Source: Ceratothoa steindachneri (Eukaryota; Arthropoda; Malacostraca; Isopoda; Cymothoidae). From it: DNA of 64,000 bases. Made by a program: the position numbers and the translations under genes. Below are positions 21,141-33,490 of this stretch, piece by piece. The DNA lies in assembly GCA_963969495.1 (NCBI GenBank), contig OZ018321.1:100627578-100691577 (forward strand), in the 5' to 3' direction. How positions within the stretch are numbered: the stretch's first letter is position 1; each line of letters opens with the position of its first letter. The notes beneath the pieces were generated by a model. That model was not told the DNA's origin. It saw only the letters and a program-made list of their open reading frames with translations, and did not search any database.

Positions 21141-24100
21141 AGTACCATCTCCTAGCCAAAAAAAAACAATGTTTGCGGATTAAAATTGACTTTTTTTATT
21201 TAATAGAGCCAATAAACAATTGAGAAATAACATTTTTAACCCAAGGATAAGACAAAGTGAAATTTTGTTACAAATTGAATTATGTGGTTGGTGACTTGGT
21301 GTTCTATAAATATCAGGTATTTTGATGAAGAATTCTCAGATAAAGATAAAATATACCGTCACTTGTGATAAAAGAGTTTAGTTGATTGAAATGATAGACC
21401 GAGAATGTAGGGAAAGCTTGATTAAGACAAAACCACAACCTCTATTCGCCCCTTCACGTACAGCTTAATTTGCGTTAGAGTACTCAAGAGCAAAAAGTCT
21501 CAGCCACACTATAAAGAGCTAATTTCTTAGAAAAGATAAAATAAAATAGGAAAACAGTCCTTGTAGAGAAGGATCAATGTGGGGATGGTGGTAAGGGGGG
21601 AAGATGCTGGATGTGTTGGGTAGGTCCCTATCAAGAAAGCGTAATTTATTTAATGAGATCGATAAAAGCGTCTATGAATTCAAAAATAAATTAATAATAA
21701 ACCAAGGGAAATGATTTTTTTGAAGGAAGACAGAAAGTTTTACCGATTGATATATATATATATATACATATATGGAAGGAAGGGATTTATTTACCTTTTC
21801 CTATTGGACTCCGTTACTAAAACCTAAAGTTTATGGAATAAGAAGCTAAGTCCAAGAAACATTTGGACTCGGCCATTGTTAATATCTCCCAAGATTAAAA
21901 ATAAAGCGTGCGAAGAAAGACTACGATCCTAAGATCTGTTATCATTGTAGGTACGCGAATCCATGTGGTTGAGATGCGTGATGAAGCAAACATTGCTGAA
22001 AATAGAGCTAAATTATTAAACGAGGCAAATGACAAACTAAAAAAACTCCCTATTTATTTCCCACTCTCTTAGTATTCTGCTCCCCTTTTGCTACTAGTGG
22101 GCAATTAGCAGCGGGAAGATTTTTCCCTTGTATCCTATGTTATAAATGTCAATTTAAGTGAGTGTACCTGGAGATAGGTTTTATTAGATAAGATCTGAAT
22201 GAATCATAGGTGCACACCTGGATTCATGCCTGCATCCGTAACCGTAGACAGATAAAAAAGTATGATTTTATATAGTTTCACATGTGGATATTTTTGTAAA
22301 AAGAATTATCGAACTAACATAATAAAGTTAGGACCTCTTCAGATGTAAGATGACTAATCTGTTTACTCTACTGATGGAATTTGCTTTTCGATAATAAATT
22401 CACTTACTCTATTCTTTCTCGTACTTGCCCTATGTTGATTCCAAGTTCTTTGCTGGTGATACATGATGCCCAAAGTGAACAGAAACCCTGCAACTATATA
22501 CATATTTAATGATAAATAAATTTTAATCATTATTTGTTATTTCTTTTAAACTGACATTCTCAGTGATGGTGTTGTAAATCACCACGAGAGAATTAATTAT
22601 GTGTGGCCAGACGGCCGAAACGAAGTGATAAACTACCTCGTGTCCATAGCTATTAAGTGACACTATCCATCAAACTTCGATTGCAACTCATGGTAAGTCG
22701 AATTATTAGGAAGAGGTCAATGTTCTTCATTTTTAGTGCTTCCCTTTTATCCAACCTTTCTCTCCCGTATATCAACATTTAGAATACAATTGGGATAAAA
22801 AGAGCCCATTCCGATCGAAAAACTCAATAGCGAATTGTACTTATCTCTATGGTAATCTGTAGTGTATGTGATGTGTCTCAAATTACCGGCTTTGGTGCAT
22901 TACTTGGGCGATTCTGGCTGTGGTATAAGTGACAAGCCGTTTTTTACTGATAGTAGATGGGGTGTTAGGTAGTTATCTTAAACGAGCAGGTTTTAAATGT
23001 GGTAGATATATCTACAACCAGTTCTCTTCTTATCATATGTTTATTTTATTTTTCTATTTTGATTGGTGAAATTTGATATAGAATTACCATGCCCTCCCTA
23101 TTAATGCAAATTTAAACTAATAAATTAACAGAAACACAGAGCTTTGAGAGACAATAATTGATTGACAAAAAGAAAAATACAGACACATACGAGTAAGACA
23201 ATGCAAGAGGAGAAACGTGTCGAAAACGAATCTCATAACACACCAGAATTGAGCTCTTGATTAAATTATCTAAGCTTCAGCTCATTATAAAGTCGCCAGT
23301 GTTGATCGCATTAAATTTCGCATCAAAGGAGGAGGAAAACTTCGCTCGCTCATTTTTATTTCAAAATTAAAACCCGAAGTGATGTCGCAGCTCTGTCCAA
23401 AGAATATATTCCGAGATGTATGCCACTGTATATGTGTATGTTTCTGTCTGCAATGAGTGTATGTGTGATGGAGGATGAATGTTTTAGAGGTCAAATTATC
23501 GCGTAAGGAATTTTGCTAATCATGATGGCATGACGCAACATTATTTTGATGGTTCATACAGTTATACTTGCAAGTACAAACGTTGATTTTGTGGTAGCTG
23601 GAATAGGTAATGGTGTTTCTGGTTGTGCTTGAGAGAAGGTGTAAAAACTAATTTCTTAGAATGTAAATTTCGAACTTAAAAGCAGAAGATACCTAAGAAC
23701 TGCTCTGGGGGAACAATACCTTCCTCTGTCTCTTTGTATTATATTTATGAAGCTTTTTAGCAATTGAAAAATTACTATTGTTAAAGAGCGAAAATTTCCG
23801 AAACTCTTAATAAATTTCAATATCTACCATGATAATTCCAGTACCAAGAACTGATATATCTTATTATATTAAAAATATTTTTTTATTCCTGCTATTGATA
23901 TTAGGGTAGCATTAATGGATTATGGTTAATCGGAAAAGTTACTTTTTTAAATATTGGTTACTCGTATCAAAGCATAGAAAATTACCCTGTACCCAACTTC
24001 TAATTATGAAGAATAACAACACTACTGTTGAGCGATTATTTATGACAATGATCAGCTATACAAAGAAGATAAATGTAGAGAGCGGGAGAATAATGAATTA

Positions 24101-24165
24101 TATTTGAAATAGGCCGTCAGGCGAGCAATAAAATGACGAACACCAACGTCCCACATGCGAGACCA
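21141..24165. other. No recognised gene; short TA microsatellite at 21750-21775
   Basis: AT-rich. Near 22605 there is a short GC stem followed by GAAAC (see rejected items). No coding family was recognised on either strand. Confidence 0.45.
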
Positions 24166-25605
24166 AATAATGACTGCCGAAAACGGACAGTGCAAGCAAA
24201 ATGGTTCGATTTTTATTTAAATATGGGTGAGGGGGAATAAATATCACAAGGACAAACAGACGCTATTATGTTTATAAAGCGTCAATGGTTACGCTCCACC
24301 TGGGCCAAAACTTTAACCCCCCGCCCTCTCCTATTCGCCGCTTCCCCAAAGACCCTTCAAGCGTCGCTCGCAAAGAAGATTTCAGTCAGCAGATTTCGTA
24401 GTCCGTTAATTTAAACGGAGGAGGGTGGGAGAGCTTTTAGAATTTGAATCAATAAACAGGCTCACTGCTCCCTCTGATTATTTATGTCTATTTTAGCCAA
24501 ATAGACGAAATTTCACTTTCTTCATACGTAAACCAGAAGGGCCGAAGGGTCACATAGTTGAAAATTTAAGCCCTAGGAGAGAGGCTTAACTGTGGGCTCT
24601 CGTCTCCCCTCCCCTCCTCCCAGGGCATAATCGACGTATATATAGTTCTATCATGAGAAATGAAAAGAAAATCCGCTTAGCAATCGAGAGAGGAGGTAAA
24701 GTCCCTGAGTCATACAGGGAATTAAGAAGATAGCTGGAACCGAGCGGAAATTTTCCCTCTCGAGGCCGTTCCTTTGGTCGCTTAAGAGGGTAGACCAGTG
24801 GTATCGAGACACACTCGCATACCATTCTTGTTCAGAGAAATCATCTATCTCAGTTTTATAAATAAAAACAGAGATACGCCTTACCATTAAAGAATTCCAA
24901 AGTGAATTCCCATTCTAGAAAAGATTCACTTCTTGGTCAAGTCTCATCATCGAGAAGCCCGAATTTGTAAGAGAGGGATCGGAATAACTTCTGTTCATCC
25001 AAGATTCCCTCACTTACATCTTCAAGACAAGAAGTCTCGCCCCCCTCTCCCCGGGACCAGCATCAGCTGTTCTTCCCGAAATAGACTCAGCACGCATCTC
25101 TTTCACCAAATGAGAAGCATCAGCTGTTTTTTTAGACGTCCTCACAGCCGCGAGGAAAGCTCCAGTCCTACTCGCCTCTAATCATATCATCAAGGAGATT
25201 CCTGTTCAAGGTCACCTAACTCCCGACTCCCTCTTAGTTAAAGGTAAAAGGAATCTAAAACCTATTAATTTTCGTTAGTTACCATTGCGTGCGAAAGTGA
25301 TTTTTGCGTCAAGCATCGCGTATGACTCATTGGTAGTACATATTAATTTTTATTAGATCCTCTTATTATACCATTACTATATTTAAAGATTTAATATTTC
25401 ATTTTATATTTAATTAAAAGTATATTTTTGTCAGAGTTGTTTATTTAGATCCTCGAACGCTGCAAATGGCAATAGTTATATCATAACACGAATCCTCCCT
25501 GGTTAAAGAATCAAAGTAAATTCAGCACACCTAGAGAAAAGTGGAACGGAGTTACTCATGTATGGAGCAAGCGTACATACGTACTCGGCCGTATACCATG
25601 ACAAT
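24166..25605 (-). repeat. 1.4-kb dispersed repeat, copy B (inverted relative to A)
   Basis: The reverse complement aligns along its length with 5838-7230. Shared blocks are GGTATAATAAGAGGATC near 25370, CCTTTTACCTTTAAC near 25240, TCTCGATGATGAG near 24945 and AGGAACGGCCTCGAGAGG near 24770. Also shared are CTCTCTCCTAGGGC near 24575, TTTCGTCTATTTGGC near 24505 and TTGACGCTTTATAA near 24275. Overall similarity is moderate, so the copies are old. The block from about 24600 to 24900 is open on the minus strand for 78-79 codons in two frames, but copy A has stops at the equivalent place, which argues against a conserved protein. Confidence 0.75.
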
Positions 25606-28300
25606 GGGTATTACCATAAATGTGTATTACCACTAAATTTTACTTATTTTTTATATTAACCATGCGAGGATATTTACTTTACCGAGTGGTTTGACCACGG
25701 GCCATTCCAGCGTATGGCGCCCCATGCGAACTCTAATCGGATCGGAGTCTATCTTGCAAATACAGGCAACCAAAGTGGCTTAACTTCGCTCAAGGAAAGG
25801 ATCATTTCGTTTGGCCCAGCAATCTCCTATTGCAACAGCTGTGTGGAAGTTGTCAGGCAAAGAAGGCAGCTTCAGATCGAGGTCAGTAAAAGGTCTACTC
25901 TTTGTTTCCTGTGAGACGAAATAGAGCTTTGTTCGTATCCTAGTTGTCTGTTTGTGTACTCTATGGTCTTGTTTTTGTAGTCTGCGGAGAGCCATGAATA
26001 GACTGGATGGGTAATCTGGCTCAGGCCTAATATGAATTCGTGCCAAAGGTCTGACCTGATATTCTCAGATTCTTCCTTAATTATTTCCTATGTAGTAACA
26101 CAAATCAAAAGTATATAACAGCGAACCAGCTTCCTTAACAATGGAGTATAAACATCTCTAACTCCGTCACTGGGAAAGCGATAGGAGCCTTCTTCCAATG
26201 ATGGCTGCTTCATCATCAGCCAACTTTGTGCTGGAGGTTCTGCGATCTCGGTTCTTGATTTTCTCCTATGAATTACTCTCTTACATGATTAAAACTCATA
26301 AATTCTTCAATATAGGTGGTATCATCTAGGTAAATGCACTCACTTTAGAAGCCTTATTTTAAGACTAGTTAACTTTAACTTGGCAATTCAAGTCAATGAC
26401 AATTTTAGGCTCACTTATAAGCATATATATCTCATATACAAAACATAATTTTTTCATTAGGAATCATGGATCTTTAGGAAGGTGTTGTAGGTATAATGGT
26501 GCTATAATGGTTTAAATCGGCTTCTGAGAGTGGACATCAAGCTTATCACGATGCAAATATGACTTTGTTTACTTGGCTTACGACTTGGATTCAAACCAAG
26601 AGTAAACGAGTGCTAGTTTCGATTGTTTATTATATTTCAACACAATTATTAATAAATACTATACTGTACTGACATAATATAAGAAACTATACAACAATTT
26701 ATTAGTTATATAAAACACAGTTGTTCCAGATTTATACTTAATTTATAGGGTGAGAGCAACTGTTTTGCTACTCTTGAGGGAAGGCCATTAAATATTGCGC
26801 ACCTGGTAGCCCTAATATTTGTTGCATTATTTTCTTTATCACCACATAAAAGTGTCGTATCTTTGTCTTGTGTCGTTTGAAAACAGGCTGAAAGTTATCT
26901 TTTGCCATAAATGAACACTATTTTTCTCAATCTAATATAGTAAGAAGAGCTGCAACCTAAACATTCAACCCTATTGAATAACGAATCAATAAATAGTTGA
27001 GATAAGTTAGTACAACATTTATAAGGCCATATTTTGGGGTCATTCCAGCAATTAGGTTAATTAAACATTTAACCCTACAGTCTTTAGGCATTTAGTGAGG
27101 ATATAGGCAATAGCGACTCAACAAACTCAATTACTCTAGAAAAGTTTTAAAATACAGCGATCTTTTGTTTACACGTATATATTTGGGTAAACATTAATGT
27201 TTGGACATTCGATTCCAGAGATGATGAGAGAAAATTAGTAAATTCTTTAAGAAAATTTTGGGAAGGCGATGGGTGTTACATGTGTTCTCCCTTTCTATTC
27301 CCAATAATGATTAATTTCATACAGGTAGGTATTACTAATTTACATTGTACATTTGCTAGTAAGTTTCTTACACGTTTTCCTGTTCTAAGTATTTAGAATT
27401 GACCAGGTTTAATAGTACAGTCCTTGTCATCCTTAGCCTTATTTCTGTATTTTTTTTCTATCTATCTTCGGTTATCTCATTTCTCTTTAGTTCCTCTTCA
27501 TTTCATCTTCCACCGAATGAAAATCCCATGGTTGCTTATATTCTTTTTCTCCCTTTTCTTCTTCGATCAAATTCCTATTCCTCTCTTCTACTTCCTTCTA
27601 TCAATATCCATATCTTTATCCGACTTTCTCTTTATTTCTTGTTGCAATATTTATCAAATAATTAATGGCAGAAGAAAAGAAGGTAAAAATGTTTCACCAT
27701 AGTCACCTATTTTGGAACACCTGTCAGAGATTCATTAAAATTCCATCTTCTTTTGATCATTGCGTTTGTTTACCAAATATCGAGGAGATTTGATCTCATT
27801 TTTTTAATCAAAATTCGTCCATATCATTTAATTAATTCACTTTTTCATTAGACTCTTGCATACCAAATTTTGACAATAATATTTTATATGGATTGTGAAA
27901 AGAGCTTGATTTATACATTGGTTATGATGCATAACGTAGTGGGAACGATGAACTTTATAGTGTATTGTTTGATAGTTTCAGAGTCTGGTTGTTTTGGATA
28001 CATCACTATTTCTCTAAGTAAATATATTTATTATTATTTATACTATAGGTTATAAGGGACCGTCTCTAACTAGAGACACTATAGACATATCCTGATTTTC
28101 TTGAAAATCAGCATTTAATTTCGACGGAAAAATCGCCGAATATTCTTTAAAATTTGCATCTGAGTCAAAGATTCCACTCATAGAGATAAGTTGTGAGCGA
28201 AGAAATGAATATTGCAAGAAAGGCTGCGTCTAAAACTAGAGATTTATCACTTATAACTTTCAATTTAGATCTAAATATTCGATACGTATATCTAGAAATA
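25606..28300. other. No recognised gene
   Basis: AT-rich sequence with scattered short open frames, including a hydrophobic, pyrimidine-driven one at 27399-27702 that reflects T-rich composition. No domain, RNA gene or clear tandem repeat was seen. Confidence 0.5.
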
Positions 28301-30002
28301 CTGTCCGACGTGTATATTGATTAATACTGATGGCAATTACCCATCTCTAAGGATCGCAAGCCGAGTTAAGTTCCTCAAACCTCAAGAGAATGAATCACTA
28401 TTTGTCAAATTTAGACAAACGGTCAAAAAGTGCGATTGGGGCATACAAAGATGCATGAGGATAAGGGATCCTGCGAGTTCAAGTAAAAAGGGCTCGCCCT
28501 CGAACAAAAACACTCCCAGGGTGGATCACACGGTGCAACGGAGGTCAATGAAGACAGCAGTCGGTATTTCATCTCAGTTTGCCGATAAATTGAACTAAAA
28601 TACGCCTTGCCAGACTTTATCTCATCGATTGAGGGAGGTGGAATCACTAACTCCCTCCCATACGAAGAAAACCCTCATAATAAAAAGCCTAAAGTGACAT
28701 GGTCGGCCTTTGCAACATAGAAGCTTCTATGGAGTCCTCAAGAGTGGGCAAGTGTATTTTAGCAATAAAAACAAATTTAATCTGTTCAGAACAGAGAGTA
28801 GGCAAGATATATGGTTTTGCACAAGTGAAAAATTGAATCTTACATGCCTATATGTTTATATATCGTTCGTTACGGAGAGTACTAGCAGGTCCTGGTTCGG
28901 AGACAGTTTTTTTATCCAAAGCGAGAAGAAGAGTATGCTAAATGCCCGTGAAGTATTGGAAACTCCGCACCTCTTGCTTCGTAGTGTCCGTGATGCCATG
29001 GCTTCTGTGAGGTGGAAAGAAGTCGAAATTCTCTAGTGAGAACCTTCTGTACATTGGGAACAAGAACACTGCTGACGGAGGTTATGCTGTCTTCTCTCAT
29101 TCAGCAACAGGACCGGCGGTTTGCACGTGAAATTATAGTTGGGTGTTACTTTGGCCCGACATTTTCCATAAATGTATCACCAAATGTCTCGTTGGTAGCA
29201 TGATATTATCTGTCATCGCCTAATCGGACACAGAAGCGAGGCTCATTGCAACCTGAAGGAGGGCTCTGCTGCTCTCATCTGCGGGGAATATTTAGTTCTC
29301 CACACCGTACACTACGTTGGTTAAATATCTTAGTATATGGGAGCTTCATAAAAGGATCGTCACTGTAATTTGTGTGGGCTACTGCGCTCTCGATTGTGAT
29401 TGTGTTTGTATTATTTGTTGGGTTTTTTACATTTTTATCTGTTATTAAATTGGGTAGTTAACCTTTGTTTCTTCTTCTTTCTTTTGTTGGTGGGCGTGAC
29501 CTCGTCTGTGGCCGCCAGTAGAAAAACGTGAGAAAACAAAAACAATGCATACAAACAATTAAATAAAATAACTCTGGACGTGAATAAGACATTATACGGT
29601 ATACAGTAATTATGTTTTAATAGCAGCGCATAAAAGGTAAGGAAATCTTGAGGCAAGTTTATAGAGAGATAGATTTGAATTATTCCTCATCAGCAAAGCT
29701 TCTTACCTATTATTTTTGCAATAAATTGGAGAAACAATCGTTATATGATACTTATTAGGAGCATTCGCCGTCTAACTTTTGTTCATGTCTTGCGGGCTGC
29801 TTGGAAACTCTCCTTAATGAGAGAAACCATTCACGTAGCTCAAGTCGCAAAAAGCAATTGCACAAAGCCTTAGGTCCTCGTTATTTCCTCTATCAACAAT
29901 TTCCATACATTTGAGGAGAATCATTTATGATGCACTGTTCTCTCAGGTGCGTTGTATTTTTATTTAATTGAGTATGCACCTTCTCCTAAAAAATAAGTAA
30001 AA
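28301..30002. other. Unassigned, slightly GC-richer at 28330-29330
   Basis: Open frames of 93 codons (28317-28598, +) and 108 codons (28710-29036, +) show no family I recognise. A decayed element is possible. I would not call a gene. Confidence 0.4.
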
Positions 30003-30278
30003 GTGGGGACAGGGTAGGTTCTGGTGAACGAGGAGATGAATGTGATATTTCGTCTGTGTGGCCACACTTTAGTGACAGCCTATGTAAAAGAATTATATGC
30101 ATTAGCTCTATACTCTCGTCAATTTGAGCACATGCTTGTCTCTTATCTTTAATTTTCTTTGAGTAGTTCTCTTTTAACATAGCCCACAAACAGAATTCAA
30201 AGGGATGGGTAAGCCCCGTTGAACGAGGAGACCATTGTGATATTTCCTATTTGTCCAGACTATAGGGACACCCTGGAT
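30003..30278 (-). pseudogene. Mariner/IS630-type transposase C-terminal remnant with internal duplication
   Basis: The minus strand reads EISQWSPRSTGLTHPFEF then CLWAMLKENYSKKIKDKRQ. This matches the block around the last catalytic Asp of DD34-37D transposases (normally SPRSPDLTPCDFFLWG-LK). The segment starts at CAGGGTGTCCCTATAGT (about 30276), which looks like a transposon end. About 193 bp further (30077) the same pattern recurs in degraded form (TGTCACTAAAGT, then EISHSSPRSPEPTLSP). The C-terminal block has thus been tandemly duplicated. The catalytic Asp is replaced in both units. Confidence 0.65.
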
Positions 30279-30460
30279 ATACGAAAACCTTAGTAAAGAA
30301 GAAAAATGTGGAAAACCAAGACGTTAAATTATTTAGCTAAGGAACGTAGCCATTATGATTTAAAGGGTAAAATTTGAAATAAAGATTATGTTGTCATAGT
30401 TTTATCGCACTTATCTTGATTAATTGTGTATCTGCATAACTCTGTCTGTTTTTTCTCAAT

Positions 30461-30622
30461 GAGACTTGTTTTTAAAAATGGTAGTCAGGATTTCCCATTT
30501 TATTACATGTGATTTGGATGGCAAAATTTGAATCAAATAGAAGAGGAGGTCAACAGAAGGATAACAGAACCTGGCACAAATGAGTAGGAAAAATGGGTAA
30601 CAATTTTTAAAAACAGGTCTCA
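30461..30622. repeat. Short inverted-repeat element (162 bp, MITE-like)
   Basis: TGAGACTTGTTTTTAAAAAT at 30461 is mirrored by the complement at about 30603-30622 (TGAGACCTGTTTTTAAAAAT), one mismatch in 20. No obvious target duplication and no coding capacity were seen. It may be a foldback MITE or a chance palindrome. Confidence 0.5.
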
Positions 30623-30856
30623 GATAAAATAAATATTGTTGAATCACTTGCAATTTAATCCAGTTTGTCCTCTGATTTTAATTATACGAGGATCTTTATC
30701 ATTTAAATGCCATATTTCTTTGGGCGAACACAAAAATTAAAATAAAAACAGGAGCCAGTAAAAGTTTTAAATGTATAATGAAGCTTTAATTTTTATTTTC
30801 TTCTACGAGATTTAAAAATGGTTATGTCTTTTTCGCCTGTTTACCCTTTTATCACT

Positions 30857-31104
30857 ACACGTCAGCGATAGTAATCAGATTTTTAATCTCATAACACGTC
30901 AGCGATAGTAATCAGATTTTTAATCTCATAACACATCAGCGATTACCTACTCTTTTTCTGACTGCGTCATTTTTAGTGTTCACCTCATTCTTCCCTGTCC
31001 TCCCTTGAAAATGTGGTAATAAACGAAAGTGCGCGGATCCCCTGGAGCTCTGCGATTTCTAATAAACAAACTGCTTCACCTCGCAATTGGTGACTCTGTC
31101 GTTT
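30857..31104 (+). other. Candidate Gypsy-type LTR 3' end and primer-binding site
   Basis: A 37-bp tandem repeat (ACACGTCAGCGATAGTAATC, unit starts 30857, 30894, 30931) is followed by two AATAAA-like signals (31019 and 31064). A terminal CA and TTGGTGACTCTGTCG follow (TGG at 31088). The last resembles the primer-binding site that opens the internal region of many arthropod Gypsy-group elements. The 37-bp repeats would sit in U3, where enhancer duplications are common. The left LTR boundary and the second LTR were not found, so this is probably a fragment. Confidence 0.45.
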
Positions 31105-31740
31105 ACTAAACAAAACGTGTGTGAGCAATTATGAAAACTCTGTGACAAACTCTGTTTTCAAATGTGAATCCTTCCCACGAGTGCTTATCAAATCTTTGTC
31201 GGGCTAAACAGCAACGTGCAACAAGTGACCACTAAAGGAACTCCACTCAACATCATTTCACGCAACAACATAAAAGAGGGAGAAGGTTTTAAATAGCCCC
31301 TCTTCTTAAAATGAGACACCAGTATACCATTTATGCGGTCTACGCTCACAAAAACTCTGAGTCTGGGACGATGGTTTGCTATTGCCATCATAAACGGCAC
31401 CAATGCATACACTTGCTGAACCACATACGCAAGTCGCATCAGCACCCAACCACCAGAATCATATCAAATTTCACAGATCCCAACGTCACCCCTCTAATCA
31501 AAACTATACGGGATTATAATCTCGAGTTTTACTATATTCCCGTTCAGCCAAACTCAACGCGAGGAACACAATTCTCTCCTGCAGGAACGAGCTCCGATCC
31601 TCCCGAATGCATGCAAATACCTCCAGCAAAGGTTAGTACTTATCTTTTGCTGATTATGAAATTCAAAAGCGCAAACACGACGGCCACATCAAAGCTGTCG
31701 AAAGACTCACTAAGAAACTCATGACCAAGCAACTATCACA
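31105..31740 (+). pseudogene. Possible gag-like fragment after the LTR end
   Basis: An open frame begins at 31311 and runs to PPECMQIPPAK at about 31637. After a shift, a helical segment ADYEIQKRKHDGHIKAVERL and then TKKLMTKQLSHQ ends at a stop near 31743. Position right after a candidate primer-binding site suggests gag, but I recognise no capsid or zinc-knuckle motif and cannot name the family. A chance frame is not excluded. Confidence 0.3.
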
Positions 31741-32293
31741 CCAGTGAGATTTTCTTTCCCATCGTCACTTTCGATAATCGGAACCTTCTGGTCGCTCTAC
31801 CAGCTCCACATCGGAAGCGTCTTCTCACGGGAATAGTTGCTTTTATCAAAATTATTCTATACTTAATCATAAATGTAAACTCTCGTCTTTCTATATGATA
31901 TTATTTTGGTGATCCTAGAATATACCGATGTTGAATTCTCTCAAATCTTTCAGACGTCATAAATCGAGATATCCTTACCTATTTCTGTTTAATTGCTTTA
32001 AATCAGCTAAAACGACTTTCTATAGTACATACATACCCAACTCACTAAATTTGAAAAATGTAGTTATTTACCATTTTCTGATAGTTTTAGGCACCTGCTC
32101 CTCTCTTTATATACTAGAACAATTCTGTTAAATTTCAATATAGATTTACTCTATATAAAATACTTGTTCATAATACTAACGATAAGTGGGACCCCTATTA
32201 AATATCAAATAAATTACACTAGCATAGCTATCATTCAGTTAAATAGCGACATAATATGACATCTGGAACCATCTTATCGGTCAGAACTCTATT
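31741..32293. other. No recognised feature
   Basis: No gene or repeat was seen. Confidence 0.5.
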
Positions 32294-32530
32294 TTCAATC
32301 TGCAAAATGATCCTAAGTACACGTCTAGGATGATGCGGTAGTTTTAGGGGAGAAGAAAGAAAAGAGATCCCGGCTTAGAATCTTAGATTGGCAACTCCAG
32401 TGCCCTGATTACAATCCTATTGATATCCTTTGGAATTATCTGGAGAGACGAGTGAGAAAGAAGTACCTAACAAATGCGCAGATGCTATGGGATTGTAAAC
32501 TTAAATCTTCGATACGAAATTCTACAAAAA
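32294..32530 (+). pseudogene. Tc1 transposase C-terminal remnant
   Basis: The plus strand reads LQNDPKYTSRMMR near 32300, equivalent to the QQDNDPKHTS block that carries the second catalytic Asp. After a frame slip it reads LDWQLQCPDYNPIDILWNYL, the LDWPSQSPDLNPIEHLW block with the third acidic residue, then ERRVRKKYLTNAQML. Spacing and order are those of DD34E Tc1 transposases. Here the last acidic residue is Asp (NPID), and stops sit between the two blocks. No inverted repeats or N-terminal half were found nearby, so this is a truncated copy. Confidence 0.85.
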
Positions 32531-32757
32531 TACTTGTTTTCCTTTGTAAATAGTATGCCAAGAATATGCTGTGTATTTAGTAAAGAACATAGCGCATATT
32601 TAAAAAGTTTAAACTTATTCAAGTTCTTCATGTATACATTAAAGTTGATATGAAAAAAACTATAGGTTAATCTACTTGAAACTTCATGAGTTAAATCTTT
32701 ATTTATTTATAATAAATGACGAAGGAAGGGAAGGCGGTGCCAGTATTTATGGATGGT

Positions 32758-32784
32758 AATATATATATATATATATATATATAT
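32758..32784. repeat. (TA)n microsatellite at Penelope 3' end
   Basis: Thirteen or so TA units directly abut the 3' terminus of the minus-strand Penelope copy. Confidence 0.95.
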
Positions 32785-32949
32785 GAGGAATTAAAACACA
32801 TTCTCCGAAGAAAATTTAATTTAGAACAGTTTCGGTGTATCTCACACCCTTTTTCAACTGACACTGGGCAGATAATATAAGAGAAATGCATATAAGTCTA
32901 ACACAAGATCCCCTCTTTTTTCCCCTAATCCCCTACTTGTGGCTAATCG

Positions 32950-33490
32950 GGAGGGGGGGGTAGGCATAAACAGATTGAAGGGCTGGGCATTTTACTATTG
33001 TGTTTATTTGCGATCTTATTACAGGATTAAAAGAAAATTGACCCTCAGATAGATTTAAATTAGAAACTGACGATATCAAGCTCAATTCTACGATTCTTCT
33101 CTTAAAATAGTTAGCAGATTTAAATAACATTTTACTTCCATTAAAATCGATCGTTTGATTCTTGTCTCTAACATGGCAAAATATTCCACTACTTTCGCTG
33201 CCCACTCTAATATTCCTTTTGTGTTCGTACAATCTCTTGTCTAGATTTCTCCCCGTTTTCCCTATATAAACTTTATGGCAATCGTTGCATGGTACTGCAT
33301 ATACTCATATGTTATGATGTTCTTTGGGTTTCCTGGCCATCATCAATTGGTTTAAGGAATTATTATATTTAAAGGCTAGATTAATACCCGCTTTTCCAAA
33401 TATGTCCTTTAAACTATTTAATTTATTATTAAATGGCAATGTTATAAATTTGTTGAAGTCGTTAGTGCGGAAAGGCTTATTACCATACAA
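32950..33490 (-). pseudogene. Penelope-like GIY-YIG endonuclease domain and linker
   Basis: The linker frame (33305-33490) reads FNNKLNSLKDIFGKAGINLA, then MMARKPKEHHNI and a TGA. Straight after the stop, in the same frame, comes VYAVPCNDCHKVYIGKTGRN, containing the GIY-YIG-type core (VYAV then KVYIG), the paired Cys, and LDKRLYEHKRNIRVGS. The C-terminal frame ends near 32933. The stop replaces the residue before VYAV and is shared by the inverted copy at 34126-34795. The domain nicks DNA for target-primed insertion in this class. Confidence 0.85.

Noticed and set aside
22605..22644. GGCC-AGAC-GGCC hairpin followed by GAAAC and a later GTC, resembling a hammerhead
   Set aside because: The CTGATGA core is absent (TATGTGT instead), and the only good stem III does not place the GTC at the cleavage position.
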